Position numbers and translations under genes: made by a program
Assembly: GCF_003148645.1 (NCBI RefSeq)
Contig: NZ_QGGP01000002.1
Span: 293,525 to 357,524, forward strand
Reading direction: 5' to 3'
Length of the DNA: 64,000 bases
Source of the DNA: Xanthomarina spongicola
Lineage (GTDB): Bacteria > Bacteroidota > Bacteroidia > Flavobacteriales > Flavobacteriaceae
The notes under the pieces: generated by a model
Databases searched by the model: none
The model's input: only the letters and a program-made list of their open reading frames with translations
Told to the model about the DNA's origin: nothing
Shown here: piece by piece, positions 16,868-24,166 of the stretch
How positions within the stretch are numbered: the stretch's first letter is position 1
Layout of the letters: each line of letters opens with the position of its first letter

Positions 16868-17000
16868 TTGTTTTTCAATTAAATATGTTTTATATTTAAG
16901 CTGTTGGTAGGTTATTATCAATAATTGAAGCACTATAAATGCTTCATATTTGGGGATTGAAAAACTCAAACAGATTTATAAAATTTGTTTGAGTTTTTTT
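16868..17000 (+). ncRNA. Candidate small RNA between menA and the UPF0173 gene
   Basis: A TTG at 16868-16870, a 20-base spacer and TATATTTA at 16891-16898 make a near-consensus flavobacterial promoter in a gap without a coding frame. Transcription from about 16902 would run through a small hairpin (TGAAGCA / TGCTTCA, 16926-16946) to the strong terminator at 16961-17000, giving a transcript of about 100 bases. Alternatively the region is simply the operon's 3' end and the promoter signal is chance. No Rfam family could be checked. Confidence 0.35.
16961..17000 (+). terminator. Rho-independent terminator after the menA region
   Basis: Two 17-base arms with one mismatch (16961-16977 and 16981-16997, starting AAAACTCAAACA) enclose a three-base loop and are followed by a T run. 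This is one of the strongest hairpins in the window. Confidence 0.85.
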
Positions 17001-17031
17001 GTAACTTCAATTTTCTTAAAACACGTTTCAA

Positions 17032-17709
17032 ATGAAAATTACTTTTTATGGTCATGCAAGTTTAGGAATTGAAGTTAATGATGTTCATATTCTAGTAGAT
17101 CCTTTTATTTCAGCTAATGAGAAAGCTTCTCATATTGATATTAATACTTTAAAAGCAGATTATATTTTATTAACTCATGCACATCAAGATCATATTTTAG
17201 ATGTTGAAGTTATAGCCAAACGTACAGATGCAGTTATTGTTTCTAATTATGAAATTGTATCGCATTTTCAAAATAAAGGCTTTGAAGGTCATCCAATGAA
17301 TCATGGTGGAAGCTGGGATTTCGAGTTTGGAAACGTAAAATATGTAAACGCTATTCATACCTCTTCATTTCCTGATGGGAGTTATGGTGGACAACCAGGT
17401 GGTTTTGTTATTGAAGGTGAACATAAAAATATTTATATAGCAGGAGATACTGCTTTGACAATGGATATTAAATTAATTCCTCTGCAAGTTAGATTAGACC
17501 TGGCTATTTTGCCAATAGGTGATAACTTTACTATGGGAATTGATGATGCGATTCTGGCAAGCGATTTTGTGCAATGCGATAAAATCTTAGGCTACCACTT
17601 TGATACCTTTGGCTATATAGAAATTGATCATGAAGAAGCAAAACGAAAATTCTTCGATAAAAATAAAGATTTAATGCTTTTAGAAATAGGAGAGAGTATT
17701 GAGTTGTAA
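17032..17709 (+). CDS. UPF0173-type metal-dependent hydrolase (MBL fold)
   Basis: The 225-residue cytoplasmic metallo-beta-lactamase-fold protein of the YtkL/UPF0173 family begins MKITFYGHASLGIEV and has the canonical dizinc motif LLTHAHQDHILD (H-x-H-x-D-H near residue 50), a His in YVNAIHTSSFPDG near 108, IYIAGDTALT near 142 (bridging Asp) and ILGYHFDTFG near 190. The active site is intact. The substrate is unknown for the family. Its end is 14 bases before the next start codon, so it probably shares a transcript with the exported protein that follows. It is the first gene after the strong terminator closing the first men block. Confidence 0.85.
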   Translation: MKITFYGHASLGIEVNDVHILVDPFISANEKASHIDINTLKADYILLTHAHQDHILDVEVIAKRTDAVIVSNYEIVSHFQNKGFEGHPMNHGGSWDFEFGNVKYVNAIHTSSFPDGSYGGQPGGFVIEGEHKNIYIAGDTALTMDIKLIPLQVRLDLAILPIGDNFTMGIDDAILASDFVQCDKILGYHFDTFGYIEIDHEEAKRKFFDKNKDLMLLEIGESIEL

Positions 17710-17722
17710 ATTAACTATTTCT

Positions 17723-18319
17723 ATGAAAATAAAATTAATTTTAGTGATTTTACTTATCACAAATTTATCTTTTGGACAAAAAGAAAAAGATAAATTTAGA
17801 AAGTATACTGTTATTTCAATTGAAGGTGCTTCTGAAACTGTTTATAGTAAAATATTGCCTGTTGATGAAATAGGTATTGGAATTAAATTATACGATTATA
17901 ATGGTAAAAATATTAAAAGAAAAGTAACTCCTATGCTTTACGACTATATAATTTTTAAAGATATTGATAGCTCTTTAGTGAAATTAAAATCAATCAAAAA
18001 TGATAGAAAAACGATGAATTTTAGATATAAAAAGTCATTCATGGAGGTTTTAATTGATAAACCAAATGGAGAAAAAAATAATGGTAAAATTGGTTTTTAT
18101 AGACATGATTATTTTGTTGCTAATGGAGCTGGACAAGCAATGGAGTATAACTTATATTTTGAAGATGACAAAGGGACATATAGAGTAGATAGAAAGAAGA
18201 ATTTTAAAACACATTCTGAATTGTTAGGTGAAGAATTATTTAAAAAAATGAAACAATCCAAAAAAAATAAAACAGAATTTTTATATGATTATTTTAGAAA
18301 CTATAATGAAGAAAAATAA
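17723..18319 (+). CDS. Exported hypothetical protein
   Basis: The start is placed at the ATG at 17723, where a clean signal peptide begins (MKIKLILVILLITNLSFGQ). A TTG upstream would overlap the previous gene and spoil the leader. The mature protein of about 180 residues is lysine-rich and charged, with 'YTVISIEGASETVYSK' and 'GKIGFYRHDYFVANGAGQAM' as its most structured parts and a highly basic C-terminus (KKMKQSKKNKTEF). I do not recognise a family. It may be translated together with the hydrolase upstream. Confidence 0.5.
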   Translation: MKIKLILVILLITNLSFGQKEKDKFRKYTVISIEGASETVYSKILPVDEIGIGIKLYDYNGKNIKRKVTPMLYDYIIFKDIDSSLVKLKSIKNDRKTMNFRYKKSFMEVLIDKPNGEKNNGKIGFYRHDYFVANGAGQAMEYNLYFEDDKGTYRVDRKKNFKTHSELLGEELFKKMKQSKKNKTEFLYDYFRNYNEEK

Positions 18320-18380
18320 TAGTCAATTATTGAATTTAGTGGTGGCTTAAAAAATTGAAGAAGATTTAAATAAAAATAAT

Positions 18381-18830
18381 ATGAAATTCACCTGTACGAT
18401 TGATATCAATAAGCCTAAAGAATTTGTAGCTAAACTATTTGCTAATCCTGAATATTTAAAAGATTACCAAGATGGATTTATAAGTAAAGAACTAATAGAA
18501 GGAACAGAAGGAGAAGATGGAGCTGTATCTACAATGCTTTATAAAATGGGTAAAAACAATATGGAGTTAACTGAAACCATTATCGATAATAAGTTACCTG
18601 ATTCATTTTTTGCTAAGTATCATCATAAACACATGGATAACACGATGCTTTGTCGATTTGAAGCGATAGATGATAATACAACAAAATATATTTCTGAAAT
18701 TAATTATACTGAGTTTAGAGGCTTTATTCCAAAAACTTTGGCATTACTTTTTCCAGGGATGTTTAAAAAACAAGTGAATAAGTGGTTGGTTAATTTTAAA
18801 AATTTCGCAGAACAAAAAGATGCTATTTAA
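18381..18830 (+). CDS. SRPBCC (START-like) family protein
   Basis: The 149-residue cytoplasmic protein opens with 'MKFTCTIDINKPKEFVAKLF', the typical first strand and helix of the SRPBCC/polyketide-cyclase-like fold. It continues with 'GAVSTMLYKMGKNNMELTET', 'MLCRFEAIDDNTTKYISEIN' and an amphipathic C-terminal helix (VNKWLVNFKNFAEQ). The fold encloses a hydrophobic pocket and binds lipids or other small molecules. No catalytic residue is predicted. Its 3' end overlaps the convergent SDR gene by 8 bases, so the two transcripts must overlap. Confidence 0.75.
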   Translation: MKFTCTIDINKPKEFVAKLFANPEYLKDYQDGFISKELIEGTEGEDGAVSTMLYKMGKNNMELTETIIDNKLPDSFFAKYHHKHMDNTMLCRFEAIDDNTTKYISEINYTEFRGFIPKTLALLFPGMFKKQVNKWLVNFKNFAEQKDAI

Positions 18831-19614
18831 CCTTACTTCTCAATATTAATTTATGGAGAAGTCTTGGAGATAATCGTTTAACAAATACACCAAATTTTTC
18901 AAATTTACCAATATAGGCTTCGTATTTTTCTTTTCTAATAGCGTTAAGCATGCGCTTAACAAAAATGTCTACTTGTAAACCGTTTTCTGTCATATCATCT
19001 TGATAGCCTTGTTTGCTACCATCAGCTGTTAAGGCATTTCTCGCCACATCTGTATTTACAAATCCAGGACAAATCATGGTTACTTTAATGTTGTCTTTAT
19101 CATGTTCTAATCGTAAAGCATCAAAAAAGCCATGTAAGGCATGTTTGGCACCACAATAAGCAGAACGTAGTGGAGAACTAAATTTCCCCATAAGACTGGA
19201 TACAACAACATACTGACCAGATTGATTGGCTACAAAATGTGGTAATAGCGCTTTACTTAGAGCTACAGTTCCTAAGTAGTCAATTTCCATTAGTTTTTTA
19301 TCCACATCAATAGATGTTTCAATAATGGGAGAACGCTGACTTATTCCTCCATTATTAATTAAAATATCTATTCTTTCAAATAATTTTAAAGCATCATCAG
19401 TTACTTGAACCATATTAGCGTAATGAGCCAAATCAAATGGAAGTAATTTAATATTTTCTGGGTTTTTACAAGATTCCTGTACCTTTTGAAGTTGTTCTTT
19501 ATTTCTTGAAGACAAAATAAGTTTGCAATCTAGTTTTGATAACTCCAAGGCCAATCCTTTGCCAATACCACTAGAAGCACCAGTAATCCAAATAACTTTG
19601 TTTTTAAAAGTCAT
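18823..19614 (-). CDS. Short-chain dehydrogenase/reductase (DHRS7-like)
   Basis: The 263-residue NAD(P)-dependent reductase has the Rossmann motif VIWITGASSGIGKGLALEL at residues 7-25, the structural INNGG near 88, and the catalytic tetrad parts VVSSLMG (Ser) and SAYCGAKHAL (Tyr-x-x-x-Lys) near 140-160, with PGFVNTDV after them. The C-terminal extension 'FVKRLSPRLLHKLILR' resembles the membrane-proximal tail of DHRS7-type enzymes. It is 10 bases downstream of a fatty acid hydroxylase on the same strand, so a two-gene lipid-modifying operon is likely. A role in reducing a 3-keto lipid is possible but unproven. Confidence 0.85.
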   Translation of the reverse strand: MTFKNKVIWITGASSGIGKGLALELSKLDCKLILSSRNKEQLQKVQESCKNPENIKLLPFDLAHYANMVQVTDDALKLFERIDILINNGGISQRSPIIETSIDVDKKLMEIDYLGTVALSKALLPHFVANQSGQYVVVSSLMGKFSSPLRSAYCGAKHALHGFFDALRLEHDKDNIKVTMICPGFVNTDVARNALTADGSKQGYQDDMTENGLQVDIFVKRMLNAIRKEKYEAYIGKFEKFGVFVKRLSPRLLHKLILRSKVK

Positions 19615-19624
19615 ATATTTTTTA

Positions 19625-20521
19625 TTAATTACTCTTTTTAGAATTTAGCCATTCTTCTCTTAAATCAGTACTTATTTTACCAGTACCATCATGTTTCCAA
19701 CCTGGAGGTTTTATTAAGTATTTAATTCTATTTGAAAAAGATTTTGTTCCAGAGAATGTATCCTTCAGCATATAGTACCATTCAATAAAGGCTACTTTTA
19801 TTGGATTGAAAGTATGGATGTTTGTAACCAATCCATAAACTACTTTTTCTTCTTTAAGTTCAGCTTGAAAAGTCCCAAATAGTTTATCCCAAATTATAAA
19901 AATACCAGCATGATTTCTATCTAAATATATAGGATTACTACCATGATGCACTCTATGGTGAGATGGCGTATTCATTACTGCTTCAAACCATTTTGGGAGT
20001 TTATTTATGGTTTCTGTATGTATCCAAAATTGATAAAGTAAACTTATTGACATTTGTAATAATATCATGGCTGGATGAAAACCAAGCAAAGGCAACCATA
20101 ACCAAAATATAAACGATGTAAAACTTCCAGACCATGTTTGCCTTAATGCTGTACTTAAATTATAATGTTGAGAGGAATGATGTACTACATGCGAAGCCCA
20201 AAAGAAGCGACATTCGTGAGAAATTCTATGAAACCAGTAATAAGATAAATCGTCAGCAAATAGCAACAGCACAAAACTCCACCAAGCTACAGGAATGGTA
20301 AAAAATCTAAAGTTTTCATAGACATAAAATAAAGCTAATAAAACGAGTCCTTTACTTAAAAATCCAAGAAAGACATTTCCTAAACCCATTACTATAGAAG
20401 TAAAAGCATCTTTTATTTCATAAGTTTTAATATGTTGTTTTGTAGACACATACAATTCTAATAGCATTGAAAGAATAAAAAAAGGAATAGCAAAATGTAT
20501 TAGATTAGGAAAATCAGGCAT
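19625..20521 (-). CDS. Sterol desaturase / fatty acid hydroxylase superfamily membrane protein
   Basis: This integral membrane di-iron enzyme has the histidine clusters of the superfamily: YWFHRISHECRFFWASHVVH followed directly by HSS (HxxxH and HxxHH), and HHRVHHGSNPIYLDRNHAG near residue 200. Several hydrophobic segments surround them. I prefer the ATG at 20521 (MPDFPNLIHFAIPFF, 298 residues); an in-frame ATG at 20551 would add ten residues. Enzymes of this type hydroxylate or desaturate lipid chains using O2. It is coupled to the SDR gene downstream. The menC promoter region lies just upstream on the other strand. Confidence 0.85.
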   Translation of the reverse strand: MPDFPNLIHFAIPFFILSMLLELYVSTKQHIKTYEIKDAFTSIVMGLGNVFLGFLSKGLVLLALFYVYENFRFFTIPVAWWSFVLLLFADDLSYYWFHRISHECRFFWASHVVHHSSQHYNLSTALRQTWSGSFTSFIFWLWLPLLGFHPAMILLQMSISLLYQFWIHTETINKLPKWFEAVMNTPSHHRVHHGSNPIYLDRNHAGIFIIWDKLFGTFQAELKEEKVVYGLVTNIHTFNPIKVAFIEWYYMLKDTFSGTKSFSNRIKYLIKPPGWKHDGTGKISTDLREEWLNSKKSN

Positions 20522-20579
20522 TAGATATAGGTTTGAAAGACTAAAGTACAAAATATTTTAAGTATTTTTGAATATATCT

Positions 20580-21614
20580 ATGACTGCAACTTACCAGAAA
20601 TATATTTTACATTTTAAGCAACCAAGTGGCACATCTCGTGGTGTTTTAAAAACTAAGGAAACATGGTTTTTAATGCTTGAAAAAGATGGCAAAAGAGGTA
20701 TTGGAGAATGTGGTTTATTTAGAGGCTTAAGTATTGATGATGTATCAAAGTATGAAGATATTTTGCAATGGACTTGCCTTAATATTCATTTAGGTTTAAA
20801 GGTATTATTAGACGAACTCTATAAATATCCAAGCATTCAGTTTGGTTTAGAAACAGCTTTTGCTTCTTTTCAAAACGAAGACCCATTTAAAATTTTTCCT
20901 TCAAAATTTACAGATGGTAGAGATGCAATTCCTATAAACGGTTTGATTTGGATGGGAAGTGAGTCCTTCATGAAACAGCAAATTAAAGATAAGATTGATG
21001 CTGGTTTTTCCTGTATTAAAATGAAAATTGGAGCTATAGATTTTCAAACGGAATTAAACTTACTGAAATCTATAAGAAAAGAATTTTCATCAAACGATAT
21101 TGAATTAAGAGTTGATGCAAATGGCGCATTTCATTCTTCAGAAGCTTTAGAAAAATTAAAGATGCTTTCAGAATTTAATTTGCATTCCATAGAACAACCA
21201 ATAAAGCAAGGTCAGTTTCAAGAAATGGCAAGATTATGCGAAGATTCTCCATTAGATATTGCTTTAGATGAAGAACTTATTGGTGTTTTTTCAGAAAAAG
21301 AAAAGGAAAAATTACTACAAACCATAAAACCACAGTATATCATATTAAAACCAAGTCTAGTAGGAGGGTTTTCTGGTAGTATGGATTGGATTAACCTATC
21401 TAATAATCAGAATATTGGTTGGTGGATTACAAGTGCTTTGGAAAGTAATGTTGGTTTAAATGCTATTGCTCAATGGACTTACACGTTAAAAAGCAAGTTG
21501 CCACAAGGACTTGGAACAGGAAGTTTATTTACTAATAATTTTGACTGTCCATTACAAGTAAAAAATGGTACATTGCAACATAAAAAAAATAAAAACTGGA
21601 ATTTTAATTTATAA
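20580..21614 (+). CDS. menC: o-Succinylbenzoate synthase
   Basis: This enolase-superfamily enzyme dehydrates SHCHC to o-succinylbenzoate. The 344 residues show the barrel motifs in order: CIKMKIGAIDF (catalytic Lys pair near 144), IELRVDANGAF (Asp near 175), HSIEQPIKQGQ (Glu near 203), DIALDEELIG (Asp near 225) and YIILKPSLVGGFSG (Lys near 250). The start is the ATG at 20580; a TTG 12 bases earlier would fall inside a TATTTTTG promoter-like box (20563-20570). Its stop codon is 3 bases from the CPBP protease gene, so menC, the protease and menE form one operon. Confidence 0.94.
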   Translation: MTATYQKYILHFKQPSGTSRGVLKTKETWFLMLEKDGKRGIGECGLFRGLSIDDVSKYEDILQWTCLNIHLGLKVLLDELYKYPSIQFGLETAFASFQNEDPFKIFPSKFTDGRDAIPINGLIWMGSESFMKQQIKDKIDAGFSCIKMKIGAIDFQTELNLLKSIRKEFSSNDIELRVDANGAFHSSEALEKLKMLSEFNLHSIEQPIKQGQFQEMARLCEDSPLDIALDEELIGVFSEKEKEKLLQTIKPQYIILKPSLVGGFSGSMDWINLSNNQNIGWWITSALESNVGLNAIAQWTYTLKSKLPQGLGTGSLFTNNFDCPLQVKNGTLQHKKNKNWNFNL

Positions 21615-21617
21615 TAT

Positions 21618-22589
21618 ATGTACATAACTCAAACGTTTCAAGTGCTTCATGACTGGTGGAGATATTTAATTGGTTTATTAATTGTAATTATTGCTGTAAT
21701 TATTGGTCAGATACCATTTACAGCTGCCATATTTGTTAAAGCCATGAGCGATGGAGAAAGCATTATTGGTATGGACGAATCGAAAATGATGAACATATTA
21801 GAGCCCAATTTAAATTTGTTTCTCATGTTGCTTTCTTTTGCTGTTGGCTTGGTTGGTTTGTTTTTGGTTGTAAAATTTCTTCATAATCAAAGTATTACTT
21901 TATTAACAACAGCAAGATCAAAAATAGAATGGAAACGCGTTTGGTTTGCTTTTATATTATGGGGAATTGTAAGCTCTGGTTTTATTCTATTAGATTATTA
22001 TATGTCTCCTGAAGACTATGTTGTTAACTTTAAGTTGCAACCTTTTATAATTCTATGTGTTATAGCTATTGTTTTAGTTCCATTACAAACTAGTTTCGAA
22101 GAATATTTATTTAGAGGTTATTTAATGCAAGGAATTGGTGTTTTAGCAAAAAATAAATGGTTGCCGTTGCTTTCAACTTCTTTAGTATTTGGCTTACTGC
22201 ATATTGCAAATCCTGAAGTTGAGAAACTTGGATATGTTATTATGGTTTATTATATAGGTACAGGGTTATTTTTAGGAATCATGACATTAATGGACGATGG
22301 TTTAGAGTTAGCATTAGGTTTTCATGCTGCAAACAATTTGTTTACAGCCTTATTGGTTACAGCAGATTGGACAGCATTTCAAACACATTCTGTTTTAAAA
22401 GATATGTCTGAACCAACTTCTGCTAATTTTGTTGAAATTTTTATGCCAGTTTTTATAGTCTTCCCTTTGTTACTGTATATATTCTCTAAAAAATATAACT
22501 GGACTAATTGGAATGAAAAATTATTTGGTTCAATTGAAGAGCCTATAGAAGAAGAAATTCTTATTGAAGATAATAACTTTTTAGAATAG
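21618..22589 (+). CDS. CPBP-family intramembrane glutamic endopeptidase
   Basis: The 323-residue polytopic membrane protein has the CPBP (CAAX/Rce1-like, ABI) motifs: FEEYLFRGYLMQG (EExxxR near 175), FGLLHIANPE (conserved His near 205) and GFHAANNLF (HxxxN near 235), set in seven or so hydrophobic segments. Such proteins cleave or bind membrane proteins, but the substrate here is unknown. It lies between menC and menE with spacings of 3 and 6 bases. Co-transcription is therefore near-certain, though a direct role in menaquinone synthesis is not implied. The C-terminus is acidic (EEPIEEEILIEDN). Confidence 0.88.
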   Translation: MYITQTFQVLHDWWRYLIGLLIVIIAVIIGQIPFTAAIFVKAMSDGESIIGMDESKMMNILEPNLNLFLMLLSFAVGLVGLFLVVKFLHNQSITLLTTARSKIEWKRVWFAFILWGIVSSGFILLDYYMSPEDYVVNFKLQPFIILCVIAIVLVPLQTSFEEYLFRGYLMQGIGVLAKNKWLPLLSTSLVFGLLHIANPEVEKLGYVIMVYYIGTGLFLGIMTLMDDGLELALGFHAANNLFTALLVTADWTAFQTHSVLKDMSEPTSANFVEIFMPVFIVFPLLLYIFSKKYNWTNWNEKLFGSIEEPIEEEILIEDNNFLE

Positions 22590-22595
22590 AATCTG

Positions 22596-23684
22596 TTGAC
22601 ACCTACTTTTAATAAAGTTCATAATAAATTCAAATTAAACAATTCAAACTATACCTTTGAAGAGTTAAAGGATGTTGCTTATAGTTTAATTAAAGAAGGA
22701 AAACCATTTGAAAAAGCCCTTGGCGATTTTCTTGCAGATTGGTTAGATCCTAGAGATTATGTTAGAACCAAATCCTCTGGAACTACAGGAAGGCCAAAAA
22801 CCATTAAGATTAAAAAGCAGGCTATGGTAAATTCTGCCATTGCAACTGGAAATTATTTTGGTTTAAAGCCTGGAGATAAGGCTTTGCACTGTTTGCCAAC
22901 TCAATTTATTGCTGGAAAAATGATGCTTGTTCGTGCCATTATTTTAGGCCTTCAGGTAGATGTTATAGAGCCAACAACAGTTTTACAATTCAGTACAAAA
23001 AAGCATTACGATTTCTGTGCTATGATACCAATGCAGCTTCAGAATAACATTAAAAAGCTAAATAACATAAAAAAACTAATTGTTGGTGGAGCGCCAATTT
23101 CATCACTTTTATTAGAGCAAATTCAGCCTTTAAGAACAGAAATACATGCTACTTATGGTATGACAGAAACGATTACTCATATTGCTGTAAAAAAACTCAA
23201 TAATTTTATGTCATTGCAAGGAGTAACGAGTCAATCTGTTGAATTAGCTTGTTTTAGAACTCTTCCAAATATAAAAATCTCTCAAGATGAAAGGGACTGT
23301 TTAGTTATTGAGGCACCAAGCCTAACTAAAGAAAAAATTATTACTAACGATGTGGTTAAAATTCATTCTGAAACAGAATTTGAATGGTTAGGACGTTTTG
23401 ATAATGTTATAAACTCTGGTGGCATCAAGTTTTTTCCGGAATTAATAGAAGATAAAATTAAAAGTAAAATACAGAGTCGTTTTTTTATAGCTTCAGAGAA
23501 AGATGAAACACTAGGTGAAAAGCTAATTCTTATTTTAGAAGGTGAAGTAAACAATTTAACAAATACAGTTTTCAAAGATTTAGATAAATACGAAACTCCA
23601 AAGAAAATCTATGTCGTTCCAAAATTCATTGAAACAACTTCAGGTAAGATTCAACGGTTAAAGACGTTGGCAACTATTAAATAA
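22596..23684 (+). CDS. menE: o-Succinylbenzoate-CoA ligase
   Basis: This AMP-forming ligase activates o-succinylbenzoate with CoA for MenB. At 362 residues it is shorter than the usual 450-490, as in other Bacteroidota, because N-terminal subdomains are reduced. Motifs: VRTKSSGTTGRPKTIKI near residue 55 (P-loop), HATYGMTETITHIAVKK near 188, WLGRFDNVINSGGIKFFPE near 265 and TTSGKIQRLKTL at the end (catalytic Lys). The only plausible start is the TTG at 22596, six bases after the protease stop; the next ATG would remove the P-loop. It ends one base before the convergent DoxX gene, leaving no room for a terminator. Confidence 0.92.
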   Translation: MTPTFNKVHNKFKLNNSNYTFEELKDVAYSLIKEGKPFEKALGDFLADWLDPRDYVRTKSSGTTGRPKTIKIKKQAMVNSAIATGNYFGLKPGDKALHCLPTQFIAGKMMLVRAIILGLQVDVIEPTTVLQFSTKKHYDFCAMIPMQLQNNIKKLNNIKKLIVGGAPISSLLLEQIQPLRTEIHATYGMTETITHIAVKKLNNFMSLQGVTSQSVELACFRTLPNIKISQDERDCLVIEAPSLTKEKIITNDVVKIHSETEFEWLGRFDNVINSGGIKFFPELIEDKIKSKIQSRFFIASEKDETLGEKLILILEGEVNNLTNTVFKDLDKYETPKKIYVVPKFIETTSGKIQRLKTLATIK

Positions 23685-23685
23685 G

Positions 23686-24108
23686 CTATTGCTGCATTTT
23701 AAAATAGTAATCCAATGAATGTTTTCCAGAACCGTAAAACATAAAAAAGATGCATACTAAGAATGCAATTGTTGCTAATAAAAAATTAGTCATACTAAAT
23801 TCCCCTGCAAAATTGATTATTATTGCTCCAAGTAAAATAGGTAATTGTGCAATAATTGCCCATCGTGTTAAAAGACCAAAGGCAATTAAAATGCCACCTA
23901 TAAAATGTGCTGGAGCCACATAATGAATCATAATCATGCCACCTGCAAGATTTTGCATTGGCTCTAATAGGTCAACTAAAATTTTACTGTTTCCCATAAA
24001 GTGCATGCCTTTAATAAATAAAAACACACCTAAGGCAATTCTTAATACATCTAATGGGAAATACGTATGCGCATTTGCCCATTTGTTAAGCGATTTTATT
24101 GTTCCCAT
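23686..24108 (-). CDS. DoxX-family membrane protein
   Basis: The 140-residue protein has four hydrophobic segments and the DoxX signature: a Pro-Leu-Arg opening (FPLDVLRIALGVFLFIKG), 'YVAPAHFIGGILIAFGLLTR' near residue 65-85, and a C-terminal FYGSGKHSLDYYF. DoxX proteins sit in the inner membrane and are often linked to redox stress or respiratory quinones, but no exact reaction is known here. Its start codon lies within an inverted repeat (24107-24134), a probable operator. It is convergent and almost touching menE. Confidence 0.85.
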   Translation of the reverse strand: MGTIKSLNKWANAHTYFPLDVLRIALGVFLFIKGMHFMGNSKILVDLLEPMQNLAGGMIMIHYVAPAHFIGGILIAFGLLTRWAIIAQLPILLGAIIINFAGEFSMTNFLLATIAFLVCIFFMFYGSGKHSLDYYFKMQQ

Positions 24109-24134
24109 GACTGAAATGTTTGATATTCAGTCAT
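24107..24134. promoter_or_regulatory. Inverted repeat ATGACTGAA-N10-TTCAGTCAT at the DoxX start
   Basis: Perfect 9-base arms (24107-24115 and 24126-24134) are separated by ten bases, spanning the DoxX start codon. A TATCTTAA sequence on the minus strand (24141-24134) directly upstream resembles a -7 box, so the repeat would cover the transcription start. The size and symmetry fit a TetR- or MarR-type repressor site. No regulator gene is adjacent. Confidence 0.5.
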
Positions 24135-24166
24135 TAAGATACAAAATTTTAGAGTAAGAAAATAAA

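Noticed and set aside
23684-23686. Missing terminator between menE and the convergent DoxX gene
   Set aside because: Considered as a sign of a deletion, but both proteins are full-length. Overlapping convergent 3' ends are common, also at 18823-18830 in this window.
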